A DNA stretch of 64,000 nt. Origin: an uncultured Schlesneria sp. Its GTDB lineage: Bacteria; Planctomycetota; Planctomycetia; Planctomycetales; Planctomycetaceae. The translations under genes and the position numbers were made by a program. The notes beneath the pieces are model-generated. The model had not been told where the DNA came from and did no database searches. It worked only from the letters and a program-made list of their open reading frames with translations. The stretch spans positions 1-64,000 of the forward strand of contig CAIQIR010000007.1 of the NCBI GenBank assembly GCA_903871875.1, given 5' to 3'. Of this stretch, positions 48,554 through 58,518 are shown piece by piece; the first letter of the stretch is position 1, and each line of letters starts with the position of its first letter.

Positions 48554-49471
48554 ATGACGCTTTACGGCGGAATCACGGTTTACGATGGAGTCATGGCGTT
48601 GATCGTCTTCTTCACCACCGTACATGGATTCTGGAAGGGCGCCACTTGGCAAATCGCTCCGATTATGTCGCTCGTGCTGGGCTACATGATCGCTATGCCC
48701 ATGTCGGTCACGACGGCGCACTATTTCGGCGACCCACCGCAGAACCGGCTGTTTGCGCTGGTCACAATTTACATCGGCGTGGCGCTCGTCGTGTACCTGA
48801 TGGTCCGCTCATTCCGAGCCGGAATCGAAAAGGCCAAACTCACCGAATTCGATCGACACATCGGTGCCCTGCTGGGGCTGGTCAAAGGAATCTTGTTGAC
48901 GCTGTCAACGACGGTGATTCTCTTAATCTATTCGGCGACTGCCCGCGATTTGATTCTGAAATCAGAAAGCAGCACGATCGCGGCAAAGATCATCAACGCG
49001 GTCTATCCGATTCTGCCTCAAGCCATGCACCAGATCCTGCGGCCCTATTTGAGCCAACTGGAAGGTGAGTTGCCGCTGAATCTTCCCCAATCGGATACCG
49101 ATGGCAACCCTGTCTACAACACGTTGCCCGACCATGTGACAACACTCACCCCCACCACAAATTCGAGCGCCCGTCGCGCCTCAGACGACGACTACGCCCC
49201 CCTTCCGCGACGCCGGACTCGAACGGTTGTCGAAGAGGATGATGACGGTCTTCCACCAGCTCCACTGCCTCGTCGGCGATTGACTCAGTCTTATGATTCC
49301 GAGCCTCGCAGTAACCGACGGCTTGATTCGGCCGCCAGCTCCAATCGTCGTTATTTGCCGGACGATCGCGAGTTGCCAGATCCTCCGACACGAAGTACGC
49401 TCGCTCCCACCGAATCCGATGATGACGATCCCTTCAGCTCACGGAATTCCGGCGGACGACAACGTCGATAG
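48554..49471 (+). CDS. CvpA-family membrane protein with charged tail
   Basis: The 305-residue product has a four-helix CvpA domain at residues 5-150: YDGVMALIVFFTTVHGFWKG is the family-defining N-terminus and HIGALLGLVKGILLTLSTTV the conserved C-terminal part of the domain. CvpA proteins are needed for colicin V production or envelope maintenance in other bacteria. The role here is unknown. The tail (about 195-305) is rich in Arg, Asp, Ser and Pro with repeats like PLPRRR, and is probably disordered. The start ATG is preceded by GATTTCGATC with no clear binding site. Confidence 0.88.
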   Translation: MTLYGGITVYDGVMALIVFFTTVHGFWKGATWQIAPIMSLVLGYMIAMPMSVTTAHYFGDPPQNRLFALVTIYIGVALVVYLMVRSFRAGIEKAKLTEFDRHIGALLGLVKGILLTLSTTVILLIYSATARDLILKSESSTIAAKIINAVYPILPQAMHQILRPYLSQLEGELPLNLPQSDTDGNPVYNTLPDHVTTLTPTTNSSARRASDDDYAPLPRRRTRTVVEEDDDGLPPAPLPRRRLTQSYDSEPRSNRRLDSAASSNRRYLPDDRELPDPPTRSTLAPTESDDDDPFSSRNSGGRQRR

Positions 49472-49626
49472 CGATGTTGATTCGTCGCCAAAGATCGGTT
49501 TCCGTCTGCTTTCAATAGCAGATTGACGGGACGAGCGACTTGCAACCCCACGTCTCGCCAAAGTTCCGCCAGTGGGCGATGCGCGAAGGTCACGCTACAA
49601 CCGAATCAGTGATGCCTCGATTGTCT

Positions 49627-51021
49627 TCATGCCAACAGGTCATGCACGACGCGACCGTGGACGTCGGTCAGGCGGTAGTCTCGTCCCGCGTGTCGATAGG
49701 TCAATTTCTCGTGATCAAAGCCCATCAGGTGCAGAATCGTGGCATGGAAGTCATGCACATGTACAGGATTGACGACCGCACGCATACCATGCTCGTCCGT
49801 GGCGCCATGCACAATCCCCGATTTGACACCGGCCCCGGCCAGCCACGAACTGAAAGCCCACGGATGATGTTCCCGGCCCTTCGCGTCGGCCGTGTTGTTG
49901 AACGGAGTTCGACCGAATTCGGTCGTCCAGACCACCAGCGTATCCTCCATCATGCCGCGCTGTTTCAGATCCTTCAGTAGTGCGGCAATTGGTTGATCGA
50001 CGTTCTTGGCCAGTCCAACGTGCGTCATCATGTCGCCATGAGCGTCCCAGTTGTTCGACGACCCCGTATCAATCAGCTCGACAAACCTGACACCCCGTTC
50101 CGACAATCGTCGAGCCGCCAGACATTGCCAGCCAAATCCGGTGGACTGTCCTCGCTGCAGACCGTAACTCTCCAGCGTCGCATCGGATTCCTGCGAGAAA
50201 TCAAACGCTTCGGGCACGGCCATTTGCATTCCAAACGCCGTCTCGAATGATCGCATCCGAGCCGTCAACAGTGGATCGGCTTCCCGCGAGGCGAGATGAG
50301 CTTCATTCATCGATCGCAACGCCGCCAGTTCCAATTCCTGTCGCGCCGCGGGAGTACGCGGTGTCACATTGGCCACCGGGGTCGCGCCGGGGACGACTAA
50401 CGTTCCTTGATGGACTCCTGGCAGAAAATCGTTGGAATAGACCTGTGTGCCCGCATACGTCTGATAGGGGGCGATCACGACGAAGCTCGGCAAATTGCGG
50501 TTGAGTGTCCCCAGGCCATAACTGGACCACGCCCCGATACTGGGCCGCGCAAACGTGAACGAACCGGTATGCATCCCCAATGTGGCGTTGTAGTGATTAG
50601 AGTGCGACGTGTGCATCGAGCGAATCATCGCGATGTCGTCGACACATTCGGCAAGGTGCGGGAACAACGTACTAACTTCGGTACCGCTTTGACCGTGCGG
50701 CGAGAATTCCCACTGAGGTCGCTTCAAGAAGATCCGCTCGTAGCCGGGACGGTCTTTGATTTCCGGATGATCGGCTTTGACCTCACGGCCGTGGTCGCGA
50801 GTCAACGCCGGCTTGGGATCAAACGTGTCGACGTGCGAGACGCCGCCCGTCATGAACAGAAAAATAACCCGTTTCGCCTTCGCGGGAAAATGCGATTCCC
50901 GCGCGGCCAGCGGATCACCGGAATCGGCCAACAGTTGTTCCACGATGCCAGGAAACAGCAGCGAACCGGCGACGGCGGACTTCAAAAAACTTCGACGGTG
51001 GCAATTCGGGCAGGAATCCAT
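49627..51021 (-). CDS. DUF1501 protein, Tat-exported (copy 1)
   Basis: The 464-residue product starts at the ATG at 51021 (GGAAG upstream). An in-frame start at 51045 would add eight residues. The N-terminus MDSCPNCHRRSFLKSAVAGS is a Tat signal with Arg9-Arg10. DUF1501 is a sulfatase-fold-like family: FLFMTGGVSHVDTFDPKP, IRSMHTSHSNHYNA and TTEFGRTPFNN are its recognisable blocks, and it ends with TYRHAGRDYRLTDVHGRVV. Nearly every planctomycete PSCyt1/DUF1553 gene is followed by such a gene, as here, where it lies 51 bases after the PSCyt1 gene. The substrate is unknown. A function with the partner in an envelope or periplasmic process is inferred. Confidence 0.94.
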   Translation of the reverse strand: MDSCPNCHRRSFLKSAVAGSLLFPGIVEQLLADSGDPLAARESHFPAKAKRVIFLFMTGGVSHVDTFDPKPALTRDHGREVKADHPEIKDRPGYERIFLKRPQWEFSPHGQSGTEVSTLFPHLAECVDDIAMIRSMHTSHSNHYNATLGMHTGSFTFARPSIGAWSSYGLGTLNRNLPSFVVIAPYQTYAGTQVYSNDFLPGVHQGTLVVPGATPVANVTPRTPAARQELELAALRSMNEAHLASREADPLLTARMRSFETAFGMQMAVPEAFDFSQESDATLESYGLQRGQSTGFGWQCLAARRLSERGVRFVELIDTGSSNNWDAHGDMMTHVGLAKNVDQPIAALLKDLKQRGMMEDTLVVWTTEFGRTPFNNTADAKGREHHPWAFSSWLAGAGVKSGIVHGATDEHGMRAVVNPVHVHDFHATILHLMGFDHEKLTYRHAGRDYRLTDVHGRVVHDLLA

Positions 51022-51072
51022 GGGAAAGTCTTCCGTTATCGACAAGGGCTACTCACCAAGTGGGTACGGACT

Positions 51073-54015
51073 TCAATCAACATAAACGAATTCATTTCCG
51101 GCAAGCAGCACACGGGCCAGCGCCGACCACTTTTCATCGTCAGTTCCGGGATAAACGTTCAGGAATCCGGCCGCCTGTTGCCGTTCCGCCACAGCCGGTT
51201 CACGTTGAAATAACTTGCGGTAAGCGAAAGTGACACGAGCCTCGTCGTCCGGCAGCTTGAGCAAAGTTTCGGCCAGCATTTTCGCTTGAGCATGGAAGAA
51301 CGGATCATTCATAAAATACAGCGCCTGCGTTGGGACTGTTGTCACCTGGCGGATGGCGGTGCTGGAATTCGTGTCGGCCCCATCGAACAATGTCAGATAG
51401 GGATGTCGTCGCTGGCGCTGCACCATCAGGTAGGCACTTCGCTGATTCGTGTCATAGACTGCATTGAACGGATTGTGCTGCGAAAATGTCCAAGTCGATT
51501 CCGGTGGAAACGGGTGCGCTTCACCCGGACGGGTATCCAACGTCCCAGACATCAGCAGCAGACTGTCGCGGATCTCTTCGGCCGTCAACCGACGTCGCTC
51601 GAACCGGCCCAGCAGACGGTTTTCCGGATCCTTCTCCAAGGCAATCTCTGACCGTGCGCTGTTTTGTTGATAGGCGGCCGAGTTCATGATCAATCGATGC
51701 ATCGACTTGACGTGATAGCCGCTGGCCACGAACTGCGACGCCAGCCAGTCGAGCAACTCGGGATGCGAAGGCCGTTCACCACGTGCTCCAAAGTCATTGG
51801 GTGATCGCACCAGTCCCCGGCCGAAATGCCCCTGCCAGATTCGATTTACCATCACCCGGGCCGTGAGCGGATTCGTGGCAATCCAATTTCCCAATGCAAC
51901 TCGACCACTTCCCGCATCGGCCGCGACCGATTCACCGCCAAAGATCGACAACCAGCGTCGGGGGACTTCATCACCCGGAAGCTCGGGTTCTCCGCGTTGA
52001 TGAATCCGTACATTCTTCGCCTCGGCCTCGACCACACCGTAAGCGACGGGAATTGTCGGAGCGGGTCCGGGGTCCGGCAACGGAGCGGCCAGAATGCGTC
52101 CCGCCTCGGCGAGCGCCGCACCGAATTCAGGTGACGAAAATTGATCCAGCTGATACGAGACCCCGTCCAGTGCCCCAGGGTGAGCATCAACCACATGGCC
52201 GCTCAAACTGAACTCGCCGTCGACAGGGCAGACCCAGGCAACCGCGACTGGACGCGCCGGTCCTGGATGGACAAAAAATGATTTCGCAGGCAGCGTCGAC
52301 CAGACGGTCACCGGCTGGTCTGAAGAATTCACGAAGACGGATGGCAGATCACTGATGCTCCAAGATTTCAGAGCACTTTGCCCCTGAATTTCTTCTCGTT
52401 TTTGGTTGAGAAACACAGGTCCGTCAGTGACTTCCACGAAACACCACGCCGCATCGGCCACACCAGATCGCGGATTGCCCTGCGTGAGACTGGAAACCAG
52501 GTCGGCCAGACTCCATTGGTGTCCCGCCCCGCCGATTTCACGAATCGTCCAGTCAATCAGCGTTGTGTCAGCACCATGATTGTCGTTGGGGAAAATCGTT
52601 AGTTGAAACACATCATTCTTATGCGCGGTCACGCGATCAAGCGGCCGACCGTTCTCATCCAGAATGGGCACATCGGCGCCTTCATTAACTTTGGCGGCAG
52701 CCAATCGTCGGACCGACTGAGCAGCCAATTCTTTCAGTCGCGCCGTCGGAACGACCGCCTCGATTCGACGTTTCTTTTCCTGTTCGACTTTCGCCACGCG
52801 ATCGCGCCAGGGAGCCATCTGAGATTCGACTTCCGAGGGTGAGAGCAATGGCACCAGATCTCGCGGCTGGCCTTTGGGTTCACAACCGGGGAAGGAAAAG
52901 CGGCTGCTATTGAAGATCCCGTACAGAGCGTAATAGTCCGCAGCGGTGATCGGATCGTATTTATGGTCGTGACAGCGGGCACAGCCGATCGTCAAGCCGA
53001 GAAAATTCTTGCCGACGTTATCGATAACATCTTCGTGCATCAGATGAATGTCTTTATCGATATCGTGGCCAAAACGTCGTGCGACAGCGAGATACCCTGT
53101 GGCGATCACGCCTTCTCGTGCTTCATCCCCAGTCCCCTTGGCTCGCAGAACGTCGCCGGCCAATTGCAGCCGCGCGAACTCATCGAACGGCAGATCGCGA
53201 TTGAAGGCCTCGAAGACCCAGTTGCGATAACGCCAGGCATGAGGCAGCGGTCGATCGGTATTCTCGCCGGCGGTATCCGCATAGCGGACGACGTCCAGCC
53301 AGTGCCGCCCCCATTTAACTCCATATTCGGGTGACGCCAATAACCGTTCAATCAGTTTGGCAAAGGCGTCAGCAGAGGTATCCACGACGAAGGCGTCGAC
53401 TTCTTCTGGTGTCGGCGGCAAGCCTGTCAAATCGTAAGTGGCGCGGCGAATCAGTGTACGTTTGTTGGCTGCCGGATTTGATGACAACCCATGTTCGGCC
53501 AATCGCTTCTGCAGGAAGGCATCGATTTCAACCGGCGATCCGTGGGCGGCTGCGATTGGCAACGGTTGATACGACCACCAGCCCTTCGCATCGCTGACAG
53601 CCATGCCGCCCAGTTTGGCAATCTGCTCGCGCGGGTCAGGAGCTCCCAGGCGAACCCATTGAGTCAGCACGGCGATTTCCGCTTCGCTCAGCTTGCCCCC
53701 TTTTTCCTTCGGCGGCATTTCCACTGATCGGTAGTTGATGGCATCAATCAGTGGACTTTCGTCCGGCTTTCCGGCAACGATCACTGGTCCGCTATCGCCA
53801 CCTTTTTGCCAACCGGCACGCGAGTCGAGTGCCAGGCCACCCTTAGTTTTTTCACCGCTGTGACATTCGTAACATCGTTTGACCAGTAGCGGCCGCACCT
53901 GCTTTTCGAAGAATTCCAGTGACCCCTCAGGTACGTCCTGCGACAGCGACGGGTTGCCGTGCAAGCCGTTTACCACAACAGCCACTAAGCCCAACAAAAA
54001 AGACATTCGACGCAT
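51073..54015 (-). CDS. PSCyt1/DUF1549/DUF1553 exported protein (copy 1)
   Basis: The 980-residue product has a signal peptide (residues 1-25). A PSCyt1-type cytochrome-c-like domain has the heme motif CYECH (Cys48, Cys51, His52) and EMPPKEKGGKLSEAE near 98-112 with the likely Met ligand. DUF1549 follows with LIRRATYDLTGLPPTPEEVD and a CARCHDHKYDP heme-like motif (near 346-356). The C-terminal DUF1553 begins near 720 with LGNWIATNPLTARVMVNRIW and ends FVYVD. The function of these abundant planctomycete proteins is unknown. A role in polysaccharide degradation with redox chemistry has been proposed. The region between DUF1549 and DUF1553 is variable and here holds a beta-rich module. DUF1501 copy 1 follows. 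Confidence 0.95.
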   Translation of the reverse strand: MRRMSFLLGLVAVVVNGLHGNPSLSQDVPEGSLEFFEKQVRPLLVKRCYECHSGEKTKGGLALDSRAGWQKGGDSGPVIVAGKPDESPLIDAINYRSVEMPPKEKGGKLSEAEIAVLTQWVRLGAPDPREQIAKLGGMAVSDAKGWWSYQPLPIAAAHGSPVEIDAFLQKRLAEHGLSSNPAANKRTLIRRATYDLTGLPPTPEEVDAFVVDTSADAFAKLIERLLASPEYGVKWGRHWLDVVRYADTAGENTDRPLPHAWRYRNWVFEAFNRDLPFDEFARLQLAGDVLRAKGTGDEAREGVIATGYLAVARRFGHDIDKDIHLMHEDVIDNVGKNFLGLTIGCARCHDHKYDPITAADYYALYGIFNSSRFSFPGCEPKGQPRDLVPLLSPSEVESQMAPWRDRVAKVEQEKKRRIEAVVPTARLKELAAQSVRRLAAAKVNEGADVPILDENGRPLDRVTAHKNDVFQLTIFPNDNHGADTTLIDWTIREIGGAGHQWSLADLVSSLTQGNPRSGVADAAWCFVEVTDGPVFLNQKREEIQGQSALKSWSISDLPSVFVNSSDQPVTVWSTLPAKSFFVHPGPARPVAVAWVCPVDGEFSLSGHVVDAHPGALDGVSYQLDQFSSPEFGAALAEAGRILAAPLPDPGPAPTIPVAYGVVEAEAKNVRIHQRGEPELPGDEVPRRWLSIFGGESVAADAGSGRVALGNWIATNPLTARVMVNRIWQGHFGRGLVRSPNDFGARGERPSHPELLDWLASQFVASGYHVKSMHRLIMNSAAYQQNSARSEIALEKDPENRLLGRFERRRLTAEEIRDSLLLMSGTLDTRPGEAHPFPPESTWTFSQHNPFNAVYDTNQRSAYLMVQRQRRHPYLTLFDGADTNSSTAIRQVTTVPTQALYFMNDPFFHAQAKMLAETLLKLPDDEARVTFAYRKLFQREPAVAERQQAAGFLNVYPGTDDEKWSALARVLLAGNEFVYVD

Positions 54016-54222
54016 GGCAAGGCTTCTCGCCTGAGAGACAGAAACATCCTGTTGAGACGCCGAACGTCAACGAGCCGTCCTGTTGAACCGCTGATTAATG
54101 TCCCACATCTTCCGTCCCCCGATAATAGCCGGTTCTGCGAGGCTTTTCAGCTCTTTTGTTGGGAATCGCGGAAGCGATGGCGAATCACCGTCGATTTGAC
54201 GCCGACATCCGCGGGGACTGAT

Positions 54223-55590
54223 TTACACAGCCGGTGGCGGGGTCAGATTCCGACTGGCGCGAAACAACCCCCAACCTAAAAGGGCCGTCGCCAGGCAAAT
54301 CGAGCCGACCAACACGCGACTGTCGTTCCAGGGCTGCCAGGCGCGACCAGATTCCACGCCTGCGTTCTCCCGTGCAGCGAGTAGCGTGGCACCGATCGGG
54401 AGTTGACCTTGTTTGATCGCCGCCTGCAAAGCCGCCGTGTCAAATTGCCCTGCGGCCACTTTGCTCGATCCATATTCCAGCCGCAGCGTTTGTCCCGCCG
54501 CAGCTAGGAACATCAGTTCGTATTGGGGCCCGGCCAACTCGACTCCGGTGATGGGAAGTCCCGGGCTATCGCGGTTTTCGACCACGATCCGATAACGCGG
54601 TGCGCGAGTTTCACGATTGATCAGCGTCAACTCGTCCTTCTTGATCGAGCCGATGGAAAATCGCGTTAAGGTACCGGTATCCAGTGTACTCCAGAACATC
54701 CGACCGTTGTCGTCTTCCAGTTCCGCCGCCACACTCGCCACGCGGCTAAAGTTTTCGGCGGAGGTCAGGACCTTGATCTCCGTAATCGGTTCCCGCCGGC
54801 TTTCGACGACCAGCACCGTCTGATGATCTTTTTCGCTGTCGGTGATTTCGAACTTCTCGATAGGATACGCGGTCATCCGCAGCTTGCCGCTCTCGACCTT
54901 GGGCTCGTCGCGATAGAACTCGACTCGATCAATTCGAAACGGGACTCGATTGATCGTCGTCCGTTCCGTGCGATCCGTTTCTTCGCTGCCACTCAGATGC
55001 CGATGCAGCACGAGCAACTGCGATTCTTGTTCGGTGGTCACATCCTGAATCGTGATCCGAAAATAGCGATGGTCGCCGGACGAAATCGGGACTTCGACGT
55101 TACGGGCGTCGACATGGCGCGAGTAATCGAAAATCACGATCGAAGGATCCGCTGGAACCCACGTCCGTCCATCGGCTGACGATTCCACTTGCACCTGATG
55201 TTCGAAATCTCGCAGTGGAGTGATGATCCGAATTCCATTGGGTAGCAGCTCTTTTTCCCGCAGAGCCAATTCCAACTGCAATCCGGTCGCGGCGTCGACC
55301 TTGGCTGCCATCTGCTGGGCCGTCCAGGTTGTACGAAGGAAACACGGTTTCATTTCACTGGCCGCGCGAATCACAAATCCGATCGCCATCCCTTTGTCGT
55401 CACGTAATCGGACATCCGGATACCCCTCGCGAGTGTCTCGGAAGAACTGCGAGTCCAGCGGTGCCGCCACAAGAGACGTTGTCGTCAGCGCAGGAACCTC
55501 CACTTCACGGCTCCAACGAAACGTCAATGTCTCTTCCGCAGCAGCGAGCGACGACAACAACATCAAAGCGAGACCAGACAACGGGCGCAT
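54223..55590 (-). CDS. DUF3999 family membrane-anchored protein
   Basis: The 455-residue product begins with a signal peptide (residues 1-18, [18 protein letters not shown]). A beta-rich periplasmic part with FRWSREVEVPALTTTSLVA and ADGRTWVPADPSIVIFDYS follows, and a single C-terminal helix near 425-445 (VLVGSICLATALLGWGLF) ends in a short Arg-rich tail. DUF3999 genes usually neighbour DUF2339 genes, as here. The function is unknown, and a shared envelope role is inferred. Start: the ATG at 55590 overlaps the stop of the DUF2339 gene (TGATG), so translation is probably coupled. A GTG at 55593 would be one codon earlier. Confidence 0.88.
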   Translation of the reverse strand: MRPLSGLALMLLSSLAAAEETLTFRWSREVEVPALTTTSLVAAPLDSQFFRDTREGYPDVRLRDDKGMAIGFVIRAASEMKPCFLRTTWTAQQMAAKVDAATGLQLELALREKELLPNGIRIITPLRDFEHQVQVESSADGRTWVPADPSIVIFDYSRHVDARNVEVPISSGDHRYFRITIQDVTTEQESQLLVLHRHLSGSEETDRTERTTINRVPFRIDRVEFYRDEPKVESGKLRMTAYPIEKFEITDSEKDHQTVLVVESRREPITEIKVLTSAENFSRVASVAAELEDDNGRMFWSTLDTGTLTRFSIGSIKKDELTLINRETRAPRYRIVVENRDSPGLPITGVELAGPQYELMFLAAAGQTLRLEYGSSKVAAGQFDTAALQAAIKQGQLPIGATLLAARENAGVESGRAWQPWNDSRVLVGSICLATALLGWGLFRASRNLTPPPAV

Positions 55591-58151
55591 CACATCGTCT
55601 CCTGAGGGAGTTCCGCGACCTTCACGGCAAACGTTTCGCGATACTTCAGATAAATGAACGATCCCGCCAAGACAACCACTCCCAGCACGATGAAGGCGAT
55701 GATGCGATAGAACTGATCCAGTTCGGCGAGATCGCGGAAAAAGACTTTTCCGATCACGATGGCAAACAAGAGCAGTCCGGCCAGCCGCAACGGTTTCTCA
55801 TTCCGCCAGATCCCCCGCAGCAGCCAGCAGAACGCAAACAGAGCCCACAAAATCGATACACCGCCCGCCCGCATTCCAGGAACGAACGTCTGCAGGAACG
55901 TATTCACTTCCAATGTCAAAAAGGCCAATAGCACACCCATCCCGCAAATGCCGAAGAACGTCGACGCTTCGGCATCGCGGAACTTTCCTGCAGTGGACAC
56001 GTAAGCCACGGTAAAGAATGCGATCACCGCGCCAAAATCGAGTAACCGCAGCGCGCTGTCGTGGAACGAATAATCGCCGCCATAAATAAATTGGCCCGAC
56101 AACGACCAGGCGGGAATGTCCACCAAAAACAGCTTCACCAGCACGGCGATCATTCCGAACGCCGTGGCATAAAGCAATTTTTGACTTTGCCGTGCGGTGG
56201 CTTCGCGCAACAACAAGGCCCCTAGCCCCAACCACAACAGCGTCAGCACCGGCAGTTTCAATGGAGCGTATGCGAATCCAATGGAGCGATTGAGTTCCAC
56301 ATGCAGGTACAGGAACAGCATCCCCGCGGCCAGTCCGATCATCGCCTGCGGGATCCACTCACCGGGAATCAATTCCGGCAGATCATTCTCCGGCCCAATA
56401 CCCGCAGTAGCGTCACGCTTCTCCTTCGACAACATCCGGTGGGCCATGCCCAGTGACAACACGGGCACGCCGAACATCACCAGCCGTTCGACCAGTCGCG
56501 GCCAGTAGTCGGCCCAGACCGTTCCTGCCGCCATGGGTGCCAGGAATTGCCCCGGCAAATCGATGAACGCAAACCGATACATCACAATGCCGTACAGAAT
56601 AAAACTCACATACTTCAGCGTGCGGCTGCCAAGTTGCCCGGCAATCCAAAGCAACATCAGAGCCTGTGCGGCCCAGCTGACCGTGATCCATTGCCGCGAG
56701 AGAATCAGCGGGACGGTGACGATCACGAAGAACGAAGCCAGCCCCAGGAAACTGATCAACAGCTCGCGATCGATCAGTTTGCGCATCAAGAAGTAATAGA
56801 CGTGTAACGTGTAGAACAGGGCCAGCCCCAATGTCACCACGGCCGCCCATTCTTTGCCGTACGCGGCGGCGACCAGACGATAGCTTTCCCCAAAATAGAC
56901 GAAGGCATTGATCAGCAGCGCGGCCAGATCCAACAGATTCGACGGCACGCGATTTACCAGCTTGTACAGAAACGTCATCGTCGAAAACAGCACGAAAAAC
57001 GCTGTCAGAAACGGAATCACGTTCCAGAACTGACTTTGGTCGTAGGCTCGCATGGCCGTGAAATACAGACCATAAGTGCAAACGAAACTCAACAGATTGA
57101 CCAGTGGCCAGTTTTTCCAGTAACAGACTCCCAACACGCCGATGCCCAGCACGAGCACATAGCCATACAGTCCGACGAAATCGACGACGCCGGTCGACAG
57201 CATCAGCGGTGTGCCATACCCGCCCAGGATCCCCAGGACGGCGATCAACATGGAATTGAACCGCACCGAGATTCCGCCGGCGAGAACGGTCACCAGCCCC
57301 ATCAGCACGAACGCGGGGATCGCATCGATGAGATGATAAAAGTTATTGGCGGCAAACACGCTGAAATAAAGCGTGGCCAGACCGCCGCCCATCAGGCCTT
57401 GCCCGAAGATGTGATATCGCCCGCCCAGCATCCGCGTGCCCGCCGTCAGCAATCCCAGTCCCGCAATGGCCGCCATCGCCACTCGGGCGATCGGCTTGAT
57501 CAGATTGTGATCGAACGAATACTTCAGAAAGAAACCAACGCCGATCACCAGGATGATGATCCCCAACCGCAACAGCCACTGGCTGGCCATCGCATATTCC
57601 ATCGAGACGCCCGGCGGCAGGCGTTCTTCCCCGATGACGATCCAGCTCCAGATCTTCCGCAACGTTTCTTTCGCCGCCGTCTCAAATTGACTGGGCGGGC
57701 GAGGTGCCGCGGGAACCGGTCGTTCCCACCGACGAGAGATTTCCTCCAAAGACCTGGACGGAAGGTGCGGCGGCGCGGCGGCTTCCGCCGGCCAATCCGA
57801 AACAGGATGATCTTTAATCTGCGGCTCTTCCGACTGCTCATCGACATTCGGCCGCGAAGACTCAGTCTCCGCCGCGGAAGATTCGGGTGAGGGAACGGCA
57901 GCCGGCGCGACAGTTGAAAGCGGAGCCACCGGTTCGACGACCGCCGCGGATGCCATCACGGTCTCGGAAGACTTCGCAGCGGGCACTCGTTCACGGCTCA
58001 GTTCCAGCGTCAGCTTTCGGAATTCATTTTTGAGCGTCTGAAAGTTCTCGTCCTGTTGCTGCTGAATGCGTCTGAGCAAAACGATGGCATAGAACGGTGC
58101 GGCAGCGATCAGACAGAAGAAAATAAAGAAACAGAAAATAAAATCGTTCAT
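55590..58151 (-). CDS. DUF2339 multipass membrane protein
   Basis: The 853-residue product has an N-terminal membrane helix and coiled coil (residues 1-60, [19 protein letters not shown]), a Pro/Glu/Ser-rich cytosolic linker (about 65-165), and more than twenty predicted membrane helices from about 185 to the end. The DUF2339 blocks are [20 protein letters not shown]-like at 170 ([10 protein letters not shown]), [20 protein letters not shown], and [20 protein letters not shown] near 245. No catalytic residues are known. It is co-transcribed with DUF3999, whose start overlaps its stop. The function of the pair is unknown. Confidence 0.94.
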   Translation of the reverse strand: MNDFIFCFFIFFCLIAAAPFYAIVLLRRIQQQQDENFQTLKNEFRKLTLELSRERVPAAKSSETVMASAAVVEPVAPLSTVAPAAVPSPESSAAETESSRPNVDEQSEEPQIKDHPVSDWPAEAAAPPHLPSRSLEEISRRWERPVPAAPRPPSQFETAAKETLRKIWSWIVIGEERLPPGVSMEYAMASQWLLRLGIIILVIGVGFFLKYSFDHNLIKPIARVAMAAIAGLGLLTAGTRMLGGRYHIFGQGLMGGGLATLYFSVFAANNFYHLIDAIPAFVLMGLVTVLAGGISVRFNSMLIAVLGILGGYGTPLMLSTGVVDFVGLYGYVLVLGIGVLGVCYWKNWPLVNLLSFVCTYGLYFTAMRAYDQSQFWNVIPFLTAFFVLFSTMTFLYKLVNRVPSNLLDLAALLINAFVYFGESYRLVAAAYGKEWAAVVTLGLALFYTLHVYYFLMRKLIDRELLISFLGLASFFVIVTVPLILSRQWITVSWAAQALMLLWIAGQLGSRTLKYVSFILYGIVMYRFAFIDLPGQFLAPMAAGTVWADYWPRLVERLVMFGVPVLSLGMAHRMLSKEKRDATAGIGPENDLPELIPGEWIPQAMIGLAAGMLFLYLHVELNRSIGFAYAPLKLPVLTLLWLGLGALLLREATARQSQKLLYATAFGMIAVLVKLFLVDIPAWSLSGQFIYGGDYSFHDSALRLLDFGAVIAFFTVAYVSTAGKFRDAEASTFFGICGMGVLLAFLTLEVNTFLQTFVPGMRAGGVSILWALFAFCWLLRGIWRNEKPLRLAGLLLFAIVIGKVFFRDLAELDQFYRIIAFIVLGVVVLAGSFIYLKYRETFAVKVAELPQETM

Positions 58152-58518
58152 CGACAGTTCCTAATCAGGAAGAAGTGAGAACGCGATGATACCGTGATCC
58201 GAAACCTCGCCATACTCTACGGACATTTTGTCTCAAGAATCTTTCAGCCCGTACGCCGAGCGATCACGCCGAGGTTGATTTCGACGCGTACGGGAAAGAT
58301 GACGTCGCGACAAAGCCGGACTCGAAGCGAGCCCACGAGGTGCCAGTCCAGAAGTTCTGCATTTCTCGCGGAAGAATCGGCCCGAACGGCGAGGACTCGA
58401 ATTGCCCCCTGAAGAGGCAGCAATCCCCCTGACCAATGCCAGACATCCGTCCGTGAAGTCCGGTCGCTGACACGCCGGACTCGAGTGCTCCCAGGCACGC
58501 ATTTCTACAACACGATGG
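58152..58518. other. Intergenic region between DUF1501 copy 2 and DUF2339
   Basis: No gene, tRNA or repeat is recognised on either strand. Small frames on both strands are Arg-rich and look non-coding. It likely holds the promoter of the DUF2339-DUF3999 operon. Confidence 0.4.

Noticed and set aside
57036-57890. Plus-strand frame of 284 codons opposite the DUF2339 gene
   Set aside because: His/Gln/Asp/Arg-rich antisense of hydrophobic membrane codons, no protein-like pattern.
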